Assembly (NCBI GenBank): GCA_022592445.1
Contig: JABYQR010000227.1
Span: 1 to 64,000 of the forward strand
Source: Cytidiella melzeri
Taxonomy: Eukaryota; Basidiomycota; Agaricomycetes; Polyporales; Irpicaceae
Direction: 5' to 3'
DNA length: 64,000 nt
A program made the translations under genes and the position numbers. Each line of letters begins with the position of its first letter. Position 1 is the first letter of the stretch. The notes below the pieces were generated by a model that saw only the letters and a list, made by a program, of their open reading frames with translations, searched no databases and had not been told where the DNA came from. This document shows, one piece after another, positions 1-10,715 of this stretch.

Positions 1-1
1 C

Positions 2-639
2 GCTCTCGCTGCCAAGCGTACGAGCGGTCAACCTCATCGCTGGTCTGACAAAGACCTCGTCAACGTCGCCAAGTACGTATCCAAGAAGCCGCCTGTCAAA
101 GGCATCACCCTCACTGTCCCCTTTTACGAGGAAAATCGACAACTTCGCGCTTCTGCCCGAGCATACGGAGAACGTGTAGCCGAGGAACGTGCTCGCACTC
201 TTGCTGAGCAACAAACTCACAAGCCGACTCTCGCTGAGCAACTTGCCAAACTCCCTCCGCCCACTCCCGCTCCCGCTGCACCCAAACCGGTACTGATAGA
301 CTTCAAGAAGTTATCACCGGTTGACCTCGTAGGCATTTTCAAGCCAAAACTTACCGCCGTCCGCACTCGCTTGCAAGCTCTCACAGAGCTTGAAGAACTC
401 CTGAACCGCGCCAACCCCGACCACCGTCGCGCCCTGCTTCACCTCGTAAGCAAGGTCGATGTTTCCTCAACCTAGTCGACAATCTTGCTCCCGTCACAGC
501 AGACCGCGAGTGGCAGCTCTTGGACTGGGGTTGTAAAGCAATCGGGAAAGTTTCTTTTAAGCAGCTCCGTAAAAACTACGACAAAGTTCTTGCGCAGCTT
601 AACGTAGTTAATAACGATAGCTACTTCGAGTGGATCTAG
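2..639 (+). pseudogene. Leader ORF upstream of gag, partial and frameshifted
   Basis: One frame is open from base 2 to a TAG at 473-475 (157 residues, 5' truncated). The frame one base earlier continues from about 451 to a TAG at 637-639. Both halves look protein-like: a charged stretch rich in Ala, Glu and Arg, a Pro/Ala linker (PPPTPAPAAPKP), and then a Trp/Lys-rich tail ending in YFEWI. A single-base indel near 455-470 would join them. It ends 41 bp before the gag ATG and shares its strand, so it probably belongs to the element. I do not recognise the domain. It could instead be the tail of a host ORF into which the element inserted. Confidence 0.5.
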
Positions 640-680
640 ACATCCACAATTTTGTAACAAATTGCATACACTTCTTCGAC

Positions 681-1928
681 ATGGATCCCAACCAGCCCGC
701 CGCCCCCGCTGCCCCAGCTGCCCCAGTCACCAACCTGAGCCAGCAAGACGTCTTAAATATGTTAGGCGTCTTGACACAAAAAATGGTAGACCTTACCAAT
801 CAGGTGGCTGCACTTGCAGCTGCACAGGCACCGGCGGTTGCCGCTGCTACCCACGTTTCTCGGGAAAGAAGCATCGTCGAGAAACCAGTCTCCTTCAAAG
901 GGAAAACCTCGTCGGAAGCCCGGCTCTTCCGCCACGCATTCATAGTATGGGCGCAAAATCAAGGAAAAGCGTTCTTTCAGCAAGACGCGCAAGGCCAGGT
1001 CCGAGTGGACAACAATGGCGCGAGGATCTTCGATCCTCACAAACTCATCACCAGCGCCTTGTCGTTTATGCAGGACGACGCTGCAGACTGGGCTCGCCCT
1101 CACATTGAGGAGTTAGCCAATAGCAAACCAGCATTTGGAAATGACTGGGACACGTTTATCGAGGCCTTCAAGGCAAAGTTTGAGCCTATTGACGCGGTCA
1201 TGGAGGCCAAGACTAAGGTTACCGGCATGAAGCAGGGTAACAAGACATTCGCCGCCCACATCTCGGAGTTCGAGACCTGGGCCCCTCGCACTGGCTGGAG
1301 CCAGCAGGACCTTTTCGACCGTCTCAAGTCGAGCTTGAGTACGGAGTATCTTCAGCGCGTCTCTTACTTCCAGACCCGCGCTACAACCTACGATGCACTG
1401 AAGGAGCAGTGTAAAGCAGTTGACGCTCAGCTCGCCGATCTGCGAAATAGCACGGGCAAAGTCATGGTTGACAGCTCGTCGGGACACGGCAAGTCCCACC
1501 AGCAGGCCTTCCGCGATCCCAACGCTATGGAGATCGACACCTCCCGTTTCTCTGCCTCCTTCGATGCGCTCTTCGCAGGGCTAGGCAAACAAGAGATCTT
1601 CCAGAAATGGAAGAAGGAGATGAGCAAGCGCTGCTCGGTTTGTGGTTCTGAGAGCCACAAGAAGAGGGATTCAAAGCACCCAGATGACCCAGTCTGCAAC
1701 CACTGCGGTGGTACCGGTCATTGGGGGGCGGTTTGCCTGAAGCGACTTCAAGGCGTCCCTAAGGGACAAAAAGTCGCTGCGACCTCGTCGACCTCGTCGA
1801 CCACTACTGCGCCGAAGCAAGACGCATCCAATGACAAGGATGCTAAGATTGCTGCTCTCAAGGACATGCTGGACATCCAGAAAAAGCAAATGGATGAGAT
1901 GGCAGCCAAAATCAACGCGGTTTTTTGA
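681..1928 (+). CDS. gag: Gag polyprotein of element 1
   Basis: The structural capsid/nucleocapsid protein of the retrotransposon, 415 residues. I chose the ATG at 681 (MDPNQPAAPAAPAAP) over an in-frame open stretch running back to 630, because the Pro/Ala-rich start is typical of fungal Gypsy gags. A retrotransposon gag-type capsid region lies around residues 60-230, with the hydrophobic/tryptophan pattern AADWARPHIEEL and the segment WDTFIEAFKAKF. Near residue 345 there is a CX2CX4HX4C zinc knuckle (CNHCGGTGHWGAVC), preceded by a second cysteine pair. The C-terminus is a Lys/Met coiled coil. It has no internal stop, although the downstream pol is broken. Pol lies in another frame after a 70-nt spacer. 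Confidence 0.85.
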   Translation: MDPNQPAAPAAPAAPVTNLSQQDVLNMLGVLTQKMVDLTNQVAALAAAQAPAVAAATHVSRERSIVEKPVSFKGKTSSEARLFRHAFIVWAQNQGKAFFQQDAQGQVRVDNNGARIFDPHKLITSALSFMQDDAADWARPHIEELANSKPAFGNDWDTFIEAFKAKFEPIDAVMEAKTKVTGMKQGNKTFAAHISEFETWAPRTGWSQQDLFDRLKSSLSTEYLQRVSYFQTRATTYDALKEQCKAVDAQLADLRNSTGKVMVDSSSGHGKSHQQAFRDPNAMEIDTSRFSASFDALFAGLGKQEIFQKWKKEMSKRCSVCGSESHKKRDSKHPDDPVCNHCGGTGHWGAVCLKRLQGVPKGQKVAATSSTSSTTTAPKQDASNDKDAKIAALKDMLDIQKKQMDEMAAKINAVF

Positions 1929-1998
1929 AACGGACTCGTGACAAAGCCGCAGCTGCGAGTCCCCCCGATACCCCGTCCTCGTCTTCTACCTCGTCATC

Positions 1999-4900
1999 TT
2001 GTATACCATAGCAACTCCGTGCCCGTCGTCTGTTATCTCTTCATGTACTATCTCGTCGCTAGATCGGTTATCTTCTCATTTCCGTGTACATGTACTAGTC
2101 AAAGGTCTCAATAGAAGCATCCGTGTTCCTGCTATGATTGACTCAGGAGCCACGGCTTTGTTCATCAGTCACCAGTTCGTCAAAAAGCATAAGATTATCC
2201 AACACCCTCTTGAAAGGATCATCTCATTACACAACATTGACGGAACTAAGAACAAAGCGGGTGGATTAACACACTTCGTGCGCCTTACACTTACAGTCGG
2301 AGACCACACAGAAAAGGCAGAGTTTCTCGTCACGGACTTAGGTCCAGAAGATGTTATTCTTGGGCTACCATGGCTCAAGCGCGTAAACCCTACCGTTAAC
2401 TGGGAAAAAGGAGAAATGACAATTCCGAGCGGCTCGGAAGAATCTCCTGATGAACCTTTCCAGAAGGTTGACGGTAATCGCAAAGAACGTAGGCAGTGGG
2501 TCAAAGCCGGTATTATCCAAGACACCACTGACGAAGTCTGGTGTATGGCCGGCTTCACCTATTCTACCAAGCTTGCTGCCGAAGCAAACGAAGCTAAAGC
2601 TCAGCGCTCCTTCGAAGACATTGTTCCATCAGAGTATCACCGACATGCTAAAGTCTTCTCTGAGGAAGAGTCTAATCGGCTACCCCAGCATCAGCCCTGG
2701 GACCATTCGATTGATCTCAAACCAGACGCTCCTGAGACTATCAAATCGAAAGTTTATCCTATGCCCCTGAACGAACAAGCCGAGCTTGACAAGTTCATTC
2801 AGGAGAACCTAGCAAAAGGTTACATCACGCCTTCTAAGTCTCCGATGGCTTCTCCAGTCTTCTTCATCAAAAAGAAGGATAACAAACTCCGACTTATTCA
2901 GGACTATCGAAACTCAACGACATCACTGTAAAGAACCGCTACCCTTACCGCTTGCCACCGACATCATCAACAAGCTCAAGGGTGCAAGATCTTCACCAAA
3001 TTCGATGTTCGTTGGGGATATCACAATGTCCGCATCAAAGAAGGAGAGAGTACAAAGCGGCTTTCGTTACCAACCGAGGACTCTTCGAACCTAAAGTCAT
3101 GTTCTTCGGTCTCACGAACTCACCCGCTACCTTCCAAGCTCTGATGGACAACATCTTCGCCGACCTCGTCGCCGAGGGCAAGGTGGCTGTCTATCTAGAT
3201 GACATCTTGATCTGGAGTAACAACCTGACAGAGCACCGCAAGGTTGTTCATGAAGTCCTCGAGCGACTTCAGCAGCACGATCTGTATCTTCGTCCGGAAA
3301 AGTGCGAGTTTGAGAAATCTGAGATCGAGTACCTCGGGTTGATCATTCGCGCCGGCGAAGTAGCTATGGACCCTGTCAAAGTCCAAGCAGTTTCTACGTG
3401 GCCCACACCCAAGAACCTCAAAGAAGTCAGAGGATTCATCGGGTTTGCCAACTTCTACCGCCGCTTCATTCAAGACTTCTCAAAGCACGCACGGCCTCTA
3501 CACGACCTGACTAAGAAGGACGTACCGTTCGTCTGGGGTCCAGCACAAGAGACTGCCTTCACGTGCTAAAGAAGGCCTTTACCACTAAGCCTATCTTGGC
3601 AGTCTGGGACCCTGAACTCCCTACACGTCTAGAAGTCGATGCCTCGGGCTATGCGACCGGTGGAATCATCTCCCAGAAATCGAAGGAAGATGGATTCTAC
3701 CACCCTATCGCCTACCGGTCCGCATCTATGACTGAAGCAGAGCGTAACTACGAAATCTTTGATCGGGAGATGTTAGCCATCACCGAGGCTCTCAAAGATT
3801 GGCGCCACTACCTTGAGGGGCTCAAGGAACCGTTTGAGATCTGGACAGATCACGCAAACCTGCAGTACTGGAAGACTGCGCAACACCTCACTCGACGTCA
3901 AGCACGTTGGTCATTACTTTGGCTGACTTCGACTTCGTGTTGGTACACAAGCCCGGTAGTACCATGATACACGCTGATCCTCTCTCTCGTCTTCACTCTC
4001 ACGCTGTCACGGACGAAGAAGACAACAAGGATCAGGTGGTACTGAAACCGGAACACTTCCGATCCTCGCTACCAGTGCGCTCGCCACTGCTTCTCCACTC
4101 GAATCAAAGATCCGAGAATGCACGGAGCAAGAAGCAGAAGTCGCACAAGCTCTCGCTACCCTTCGAAAAAGGGTCCTCGCAAACTTGTCGGCGGTTTACT
4201 TGAATGGGAAGAGAGTGACGGGCTCATCTATTACAAGGGAAAACTCTACATCCCTAATAACAAAGAGCTCCGTCACGAAATTGTCAAATCTTGCCATGAC
4301 ACACCCGCGGCTGGTCATCCGGGCAAACACGGCACCATAGAGCTAGTCTCACGACACTATTGGTGGCCAAAGATGAATGCCTTCATCGAGACTTACGTAC
4401 TAGGTTGTGATCGCTGTCAACGCTACAAGTCAGCTCCACACCCTAAAGCAGTACTACAGCCTCAGGAAACTCCGGCCGGACCTTGGGAACACGTCGGAGT
4501 AGATCTCATCACTCAGCTGCCACCCTCTAAGGGATTCGATTCGATCGCGGTCTACGTCGACCATTACTCCGATCAAACGCACATCATCCCTACTACTACT
4601 AAGGTTAACGCTGAGGGGATTGCCGATCTACATTACAAAGAAGTATTCCGACTTCACGGCATTCCCAAGAAGGTGTTCTCTGACCGAGGACCCCAGTTTG
4701 CAGCGCGCTTCATGCGTGCGCTCTATCACCGCCTAGGCATAGAGACTGGTTTTACGACCGCCTATCATCCGCAAGGAAATGGCAAAGTGAACGCAAAAAC
4801 CAGGATATCGAACAGTATCTGCGTCTATTCTGTCAGCAACGACAAGACGACTGGGTCGATCATCTACCGGCGGCTGAGTTTGCACTCAACTCGCGAGTAC

Positions 4901-5708
4901 ACGCGGGTAACTCCCAAACACCGTTTGAAGTCATCTATGGATATCGCCCCGACTTCACCATACCAGTTGGCAAGCGAAGCAATATCCCTTCACTCGATGA
5001 GCGCCTTGATAATATGGCTCGAGTACGAAAGGAGACCGAAGCAGCTCTTCGTCTAAGCAAAGAAAAGATGAAGCAACTTTACGAGTCTGAGAAGCGTTCT
5101 CCACGCGTCTTCCAAGTAGGGGACATGGTCTGGCTAAACGCTAAGAACGTCCAGATTCATCAGGCTACCCCTAAACTCGGTCCTCGACAGCTCGGCCCGT
5201 ACAAGGTCATCGAACGCATTGGCGATCTCGATTACAAACTCGATCTACCCAGCTATCTCCGAATCCACCCCGTCTTCCACATCAACCGTCTAAGTCCCTG
5301 GCACGACAACGGCAAAGACGTACCTCCACCTCCTGATCCTATCGTCATAGAAGGAGAAGAACAGTACGTCGTCGAAAAGTGCTAGACAGCAGGCTACACG
5401 GACGTTGGAAGAAATTGCAATTCCTTGTCAAATGGGAAGGGTATTCAGACGGACACAATAGCTGGGAACCAGTAGAAAACCTCGAGAATAGTCAAGAAGC
5501 AATTGACGACTTCTACAAAGCAAACCCCGGAGCGCCCCGGGTCATCAAAGCTTCACTCTTCGCGGATCTCCGCTCGCACTTTCGGGAATTCAATACCCAG
5601 ACCGACCCCGCTTTCCTTCGCACGATCTATCCATCTACATACGATCTTAGCTGGGATGAAGGCAAACACATGGTCTGGATATCTCAAGAACATCACACTG
5701 ACGGGTAA
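1999..5708 (+). pseudogene. pol: Pol polyprotein of element 1 (PR-RT-RNaseH-IN-chromodomain), frameshifted
   Basis: Protease is marked by DSGATALFIS (about 2140). Reverse transcriptase follows, with the catalytic YLDDIL box at about 3194. RNase H shows VDASGYATGG (3630) and WTDHANLQYW (3842). Integrase has its HHCC zinc region around 4290-4430, with GVDL and FSDRGPQFA holding the first two catalytic aspartates. The usual glutamate-bearing segment after AYHPQ is replaced by a scrambled GNGKVN stretch, so the third catalytic residue looks lost. A chromodomain lies at 5400-5520 (FLVKWEGYSDGHNSWEP). The frame shifts near 2920, 3045, 3566, 3910, 4195, 4800 and 5385. The copy is dead for reverse transcription and integration. 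Confidence 0.9.
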
Positions 5709-5852
5709 CGTCGAGTCAACGACACCAGAAGGGGAGAAACTTCTAGCATCCTTCTGACTAGACAATCGGGGCAATTCTGCTGAATCCCTGTAGACGGGTA
5801 GAAGACCTCTATCACCACAGCACAGTGATGCTTCGCGAGGACGCTCGATTTT

Positions 5853-5865
5853 AGGAGGGGGGTAA
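5853..5865 (+). other. Polypurine tract of element 1
   Basis: AGGAGGGGGG followed by TAA directly precedes the TG that opens the 3' LTR. A polypurine tract here is the plus-strand DNA primer of LTR retrotransposons. The same layout (purines, TAA, TGT) recurs at 60234-60246 in element 2. Confidence 0.8.
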
Positions 5866-6545
5866 TGTCATGGATGGCCTGACTAGCCCTTAATTTTCGC
5901 AATTTACCTCTTGTTTTTATCTGTAAAACTCCGGGCTACAACCTAGTTTCAATTCTCTCTGCATAAACTCCTTTGCACGTCTATTAAGCGCCCGTATCAC
6001 GTGGCTTAGACGCTCCACACGGTCACATTACTTGCTACTACGTCACACTGGCATGTGACTTAGCTTAAGTAAGACCACATGGCTACAAGCACATGGCTCA
6101 GCCCATAGCTAGGGTTTAACGTCATAGATACCGTCCACATGGGCTCCTTATTGTTCTTTCCCTATTGTTCTCTTTATGGAAGGATGTTCTCACAGGTGTG
6201 GGAATGGAACAATAGTTGGTCTCCTTTTAGATAGATTCTCTCACGGGTAGAGTTCTTGGCAAGGTCTAGACAATAGCTATTGTTCTCCTTTAGGTAGTTC
6301 TTTTGTTCTTCGTTCCCATGGCTTCTTGCAAAGCCTGCCCTCAACATGGTCTGTGCGCAGGTCCCTGAAGTCTATATAAGATGCTGCATGTACGCTCCTA
6401 GCCCCCCATCTCGACCTCTTGGTCTTTACTGGGCTAGGTAAGCAACCCCCTCTTGTACTACATAGCTGGTAGTAACAATACTAACTTGGTCTTTACTGGG
6501 CTAGATAACTTGTATAAAGTCTGATAGCTGGTGAGAGCATTGTGC
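5866..6545 (+). repeat. 3' LTR of element 1
   Basis: It starts with TGTCATGG immediately after the polypurine tract. It contains a TATATAA box at 6373-6379, which places the probable transcript start near 6400-6405. The AT-rich upstream half has recurring ATTGTTCT and CTCCTTTTAG motifs. A 20-bp direct repeat (CTTGGTCTTTACTGGGCTAG) occurs at 6418-6437 and 6485-6504, downstream of the start. The 3' boundary is uncertain. Candidate ends are a TAACA at 6473-6477 and a TACA at 6542-6545; I used the latter as the outer limit. Confidence 0.65.
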
Positions 6546-7571
6546 TACACGCCTGCCACCACCTCCTCGTCGATATCCACTTCGTGTCCCTGTCTGTCAC
6601 GTCGAGCCTTGTCTCCGTGTCAGGAGGGAACTCATGATCGTCACTGTCTCTTCATCTTCTGCTCCTCTATTTCCCGAGTCTCCCTCATGCTTCGTCTTGG
6701 CTTTGGAGGACTCGTTTTCAGACGTTGGTTTGAGGGTTGGTAGTGTTTCGTCATTGTATACTGTGTGAGTGCTGATATATACTTCGGTGGGTCTGTGAAC
6801 GTCTGCTGAGCTGACTACCCACTCTTTTTTCCGACTCGTCATAGAGAGACGTGCTAGAGGCATTCTGGGGAGCATGTTCGTTTCTTGTCGTCTTGGGTCC
6901 ATTAGACTAATGTTTTATATCTTCTTAGTAGAGCATCTGTAGGGCAGTTACGCGAATTTTCTGATTTCTGTCATGTACGTAATCTTGCTAAGGGAATGGG
7001 CTAGGGCATGTTATATTCCGAGGGGACGGCATGGATATGTGTAGCATAGGATGAGCATGTGTTGCTGATTTTATGCCTCTCGTTTTTCTTATATGCATTC
7101 TCCCACTGTTTTACATCTAGTCTCAGGTCTTCAGTGAGCTCGTTTGGGTTTCCTCTCGTCGTTATTCTACGTCATTTCACGTCATCCTAAGATAGACCCA
7201 TTTCACTTTCCGCTACGTCACGTGGGTAGGCGTGACGGCACTTGCAGTCTTTTGGCGGGGAGTTTGAGAGAAAAATTAATTCTTCACCCAGCGACGAACA
7301 TAAAAGAATTCTGCCACCAACAAGTTTTAGCTGTGGATGCACTCTAGAACTTGTTGGTTACCAATTTTGAGTACATTGCACTGTGATGGAGTAATTAACA
7401 AAACGGTGGCCAAAAAACCCGCGCTTAGTATCAGCGGAATAAAAAATATATTTATTGGTTGCAACCAATGTTTGCCGATGGAGAGGGCGGACTACAGCTG
7501 AACTACGCGTAATAAATAGGCTGCCTGGATGAGCACCATAGTACAGTAACAACCCCCGCCAGGTCATAACA
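6546..7571. other. Intergenic stretch between the LTR and the transposase, no supported gene
   Basis: The only notable open frame is on the minus strand at 6597-6902: 101 codons, Ser/Glu/Lys-rich and hydrophilic, beginning MDPRRQETNML. I cannot assign it to a family or find a splice-supported continuation. No terminal inverted repeats for the downstream transposase were found here. Confidence 0.4.
7454..7469. repeat. Perfect 16-bp palindrome
   Basis: ATTGGTTGCAACCAAT reads identically on both strands and sits about 100 bp before the transposase ATG, beside a run of A/T. It contains two opposed CCAAT boxes, so it could be a binding site for a CCAAT-binding complex in the transposase promoter. 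That role is inference. Confidence 0.5.
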
Positions 7572-10044
7572 ATGGCGAGGAAATCAAAGTCGAAACATAT
7601 CCTGTGCAACAATCTCAAGCGCGCCGAGGCATCGAAGCAACTGAAGTGGGAGCGGAAGCAGTGTTTGAACAAAGAGAACCACACGGTGAGTACGACAGAG
7701 AGTTGCAGTACTATGTACTCACCGAGAAGAACCAGTCAATGTCGCCTGTTGGTGACAACACGTGTGTTCCTAGAGCTACACAGGCAGAAGAGACTAGGCT
7801 CACTGTCTTCATCGCTAGCCTGAAGTGTGCATCAAGGCTCCGTGAGCAGCTTTCGCAGACCTACGATGAAATTTGTCAGTCGACACTGGAATCACGCTCA
7901 ACGGCTCACCATTTCCCTGATTCAACCACGTCTATATCAACACACCGCCCCGTAACCATCGAAGATGTTCCTGACAAGGACGGCAACGCGACGTGTAGAC
8001 CACGCTCAGGCGCATGCTTACCTTCGGATAGCTTCTTTGTCATAGAAGAAACATGTTTGCGTGCCGGAGCTTCGATGACTGAAGAAGCAGTCAGTGAGGA
8101 AAACACTGCCATGGATGTCGATACACTCACTGGCGATGCATCATCATCGAGCGACCTTCCAACACCTTCCTCCGCCAATTCTGTTTCCTCCCTGTCTTCA
8201 GCGCCATGGACGTTGACATCTACTACTCACACCAGTCAACACGACCCTCCTCCATCTATTGCGGAAGCAACGGCTGCGTGGCAGGATATTAAGAATATCT
8301 TGCAGCCTCGTCGAAAGTCGGGACCAGGGTACCTGCCATTTAGAGGCGACGAAGGGTTACGGAGGCGGCTTGGACAAATGAGGATGTTCCTATTCAAGTA
8401 CACCAAAGGAATCATGGGGTGGATTGCCGCATCAATGGATACTGCAAAGGATATGGAGGGAAGCACGTACATGGCGAGAAAACTTCGAGACTGGACGAGA
8501 GCGTTCATCAACAATTGTCGCGCACCTCCGTACAGTGGCTTGGTCAACGGCCAGTGGAATGCATGTCTTCTAGATCAGAAACCTGATCTCAAGACTGCGG
8601 TCATTGATCACTTGCAAAGCGTTGGGAAATTTGTTCGCGCACAAGATATTGTCGAGTTCACGGCGCAGCCAGACGTTCAAGCACAATTCGGCCTCACAAA
8701 GGGGGTCTGCTTGTCAACTGCGCAGAACTGGATGCGTCGCCTGGATTACCGATGGATGAAGAGTCCCAGTGGTCAGTTCGTGGATGGGCATGAGCGAGAG
8801 GATGTCGTGGCTTATTGCAACAAGGTGTTTCTCCCCGCGCTTGCAGACCTCGATCCTGATGTTCTGCACTTTAACTTCGATGGCACTGTACTCCCCATTC
8901 CTGACAGTTATCCTCGCCCTTGAAACTCACGCGTTGTCTACTGGTTTCATGATGAATCGACATTTTACGCACATGACCGGCACATCATCAGATGGGTTCA
9001 TAACGGAGAAAAAGCAGTACCTCGTCCTAAAGGTGAAGGCGCATCTTTAATGGTCGCAGACTTTGTTTCTGCTGACTTTGGCTGGCTACGATCCCCTGAC
9101 GGCAACGAGTCAGCACGAGTTCTGTTCAAGGCAGGAGTGAACCGTGACGGCTACTTTACCAACGGGGACATTCTTGCTCAGCTCGACTCTGCCATGCATA
9201 TTCTTCAGCAACACTACCCCGGGATGAGGCACATTTTCATCTTCGATAACGCGACTACTCACCTCAAGCGACCCGATGGTGCCCTCTCAGCCCGTCGCAT
9301 GTCCATGCACCCGACCAAAGAAGGGAACTCCATGTTTGGTGTCGACATCAAGCAAACCCAACCAGACGGGAGACAGGTCAAGACTAGGGTCCCTATGTCA
9401 GATGCGCACTTCGACGGCCATCCTCAGTCACTTTACTACCCATCTGACCATCCACGAGCGGGCGTCTTCAAAGGAATGGCAGAAATCCTCGCTGAACGTG
9501 GCATCAACGTGAGTGGTCTTCGGGCAGAGTGTCCCAAGCTCAAATGCACCCCTCCGAAGTTATCATGCTGCTGTCGCAGAATACTCTATAACCAGCCAGA
9601 TTTCCGTGATGTGGAGACCATTCTAGAGAAGCACTGTCGTGAGCAAGGCTGCCGGGTACTCTACTTACCCAAATTCCATTGCGAGCTCAACCCGATTGAG
9701 CAGTGCTGGGGAGCAGCGAAGAGAGAATACCGAACATTTCCGCACTCATCGCTCGAGTCTGATCTCGAAAGGAACGTTGTCACTGCGTTAGACAGTATCT
9801 CGGTCACGCAAATACGCAAGTACGTTGCCAGGGCATTTCTTACTCCTGCCTAGTACTCATGTCACCGTGACTGCCGCCTCATAGATTCTTCATCCGCGCG
9901 AGCCGATTTATGGACGCATATCGTCGCGGCTTGTCGGGCAAGCAAGCTGCTTGGGCCGCGAAGAAATACCGCGGTCATCGTGTGCTCCCTGTCCACATCT
10001 TTGCAGTGATGGAAGAGGCCGGCATTTCCGAGTCTGCTTCGTGA
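7572..10044 (+). pseudogene. DDE-type transposase, three exons, one in-frame stop
   Basis: Exons are 7572-7685, 7784-9819 and 9885-10044. Both introns are GT-AG (98 and 65 nt) and keep phase, giving 770 codons. The middle exon carries a helix-turn-helix-like region (STAQNWMRRLDYRW, then DGHEREDVV) and the catalytic core. The core is WFHDEST (first Asp, about 8950), IFDNATTH (second Asp, about 9243) and KFHCELNPIEQCWG (Glu, about 9670), with a Cys-rich segment CPKLKC...CCCRR before the last motif. The third exon encodes the conserved tail RFMDAYRRGLSGKQAAWA. These motifs match a DDE superfamily transposase common in Agaricomycetes. The single lesion is TGA at 8921-8923, just before the DEST motif; CGA to TGA would explain it. 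No intron can remove it. Confidence 0.8.
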
Positions 10045-10715
10045 GTTCTTGCCACGGAAACACATTTTCACCTTCCTTGATGTGCCATATCCTTATTCAC
10101 ATTTATTCCATGCATACTACCGTAGTCTCAATTATGTCTGCCGTGTACCATCTCGCTCTTACACTCTTTACCGGCCGTGTCGTAGATAATGCCTGTATAA
10201 TTACTTGATATCCTAGTTATCCCTGATTGCCGTGGCAATGCCGAGCGCTGCACGTGAGAGTCACACTGTGACAGACGTAGTCGAGAGTGGAATGGGTCTA
10301 TCTTACGATCGTGTCTCCTTTCTTTCCCATTCCGCTCATCTCGTAGCGCCCCGCTGGTTCTCGGCGCTTAATTTCATTTCTGCGTCGTCGTCGTCGTCGT
10401 CGTCTTCAGCAGTGGTGGGTGTCAGCTGCTTCCAGTCGTCTTGGTTTCTCTTGCGGTGTATTCCAGAGCGGGTCTGGGGTTCTGCGTTCACTTACATTGG
10501 TTCTAGTCAGCGTGTGGTCAGTATTTTAGGGAGCGTCGTAGTCTATGTTGACGATTCCGCTCTCTCGTCTTTTTCTTTCTTCGGAGGAACCTTAGTGCAT
10601 TTTGTGCACTTCATAGCTGCTGCTATTGGTTATCAGGAGGTCTTCCTGACGAAAGAACCCCTAGGGGAGCTTTCTTGGCACAGTGCCATTTTTTGGTGGT
10701 GGTGGTTCCTCCTCT
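10045..10715. other. Intergenic, with a (GTC)7 microsatellite at 10384-10404
   Basis: A 263-codon open frame runs through here on the + strand, but its upstream part has no protein-like composition and only its end overlaps the G-alpha fragment. An inverted repeat GTCACA-C-TGTGAC lies near 10260. No gene is supported. Confidence 0.4.

Larger units (their letters stand above)
2..6545 (+). mobile_element. Chromodomain Ty3/Gypsy LTR retrotransposon (element 1), 5' end off the window
   Basis: The order is leader ORF, gag, protease, reverse transcriptase, RNase H, integrase, chromodomain, polypurine tract and 3' LTR, all on the + strand. That order and the C-terminal chromodomain place it in the chromovirus branch of Ty3/Gypsy. 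The 5' LTR and primer-binding site would lie left of base 1, so neither LTR identity nor a target-site duplication can be checked. Gag is intact but pol is broken by several one-base shifts, so this copy cannot move on its own. The right boundary is approximate because no clean terminal repeat closes the 3' LTR. Confidence 0.85.

Noticed and set aside
1999..5708. Frameshifts in element 1 as sequencing errors
   Set aside because: Twelve neighbouring host genes and element 3 read without a single shift, so a general error problem is unlikely. Real decay is the simpler explanation.
5709..5852. Extra ORF after the chromodomain of element 1
   Set aside because: Only about 340 bp separate chromodomain and LTR, with short chance frames; nothing like the element 2 block.
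8921..8923. In-frame TGA in the transposase as part of an unrecognised intron
   Set aside because: No GT...AG pair of reasonable length spans it while keeping phase and the flanking conserved residues.
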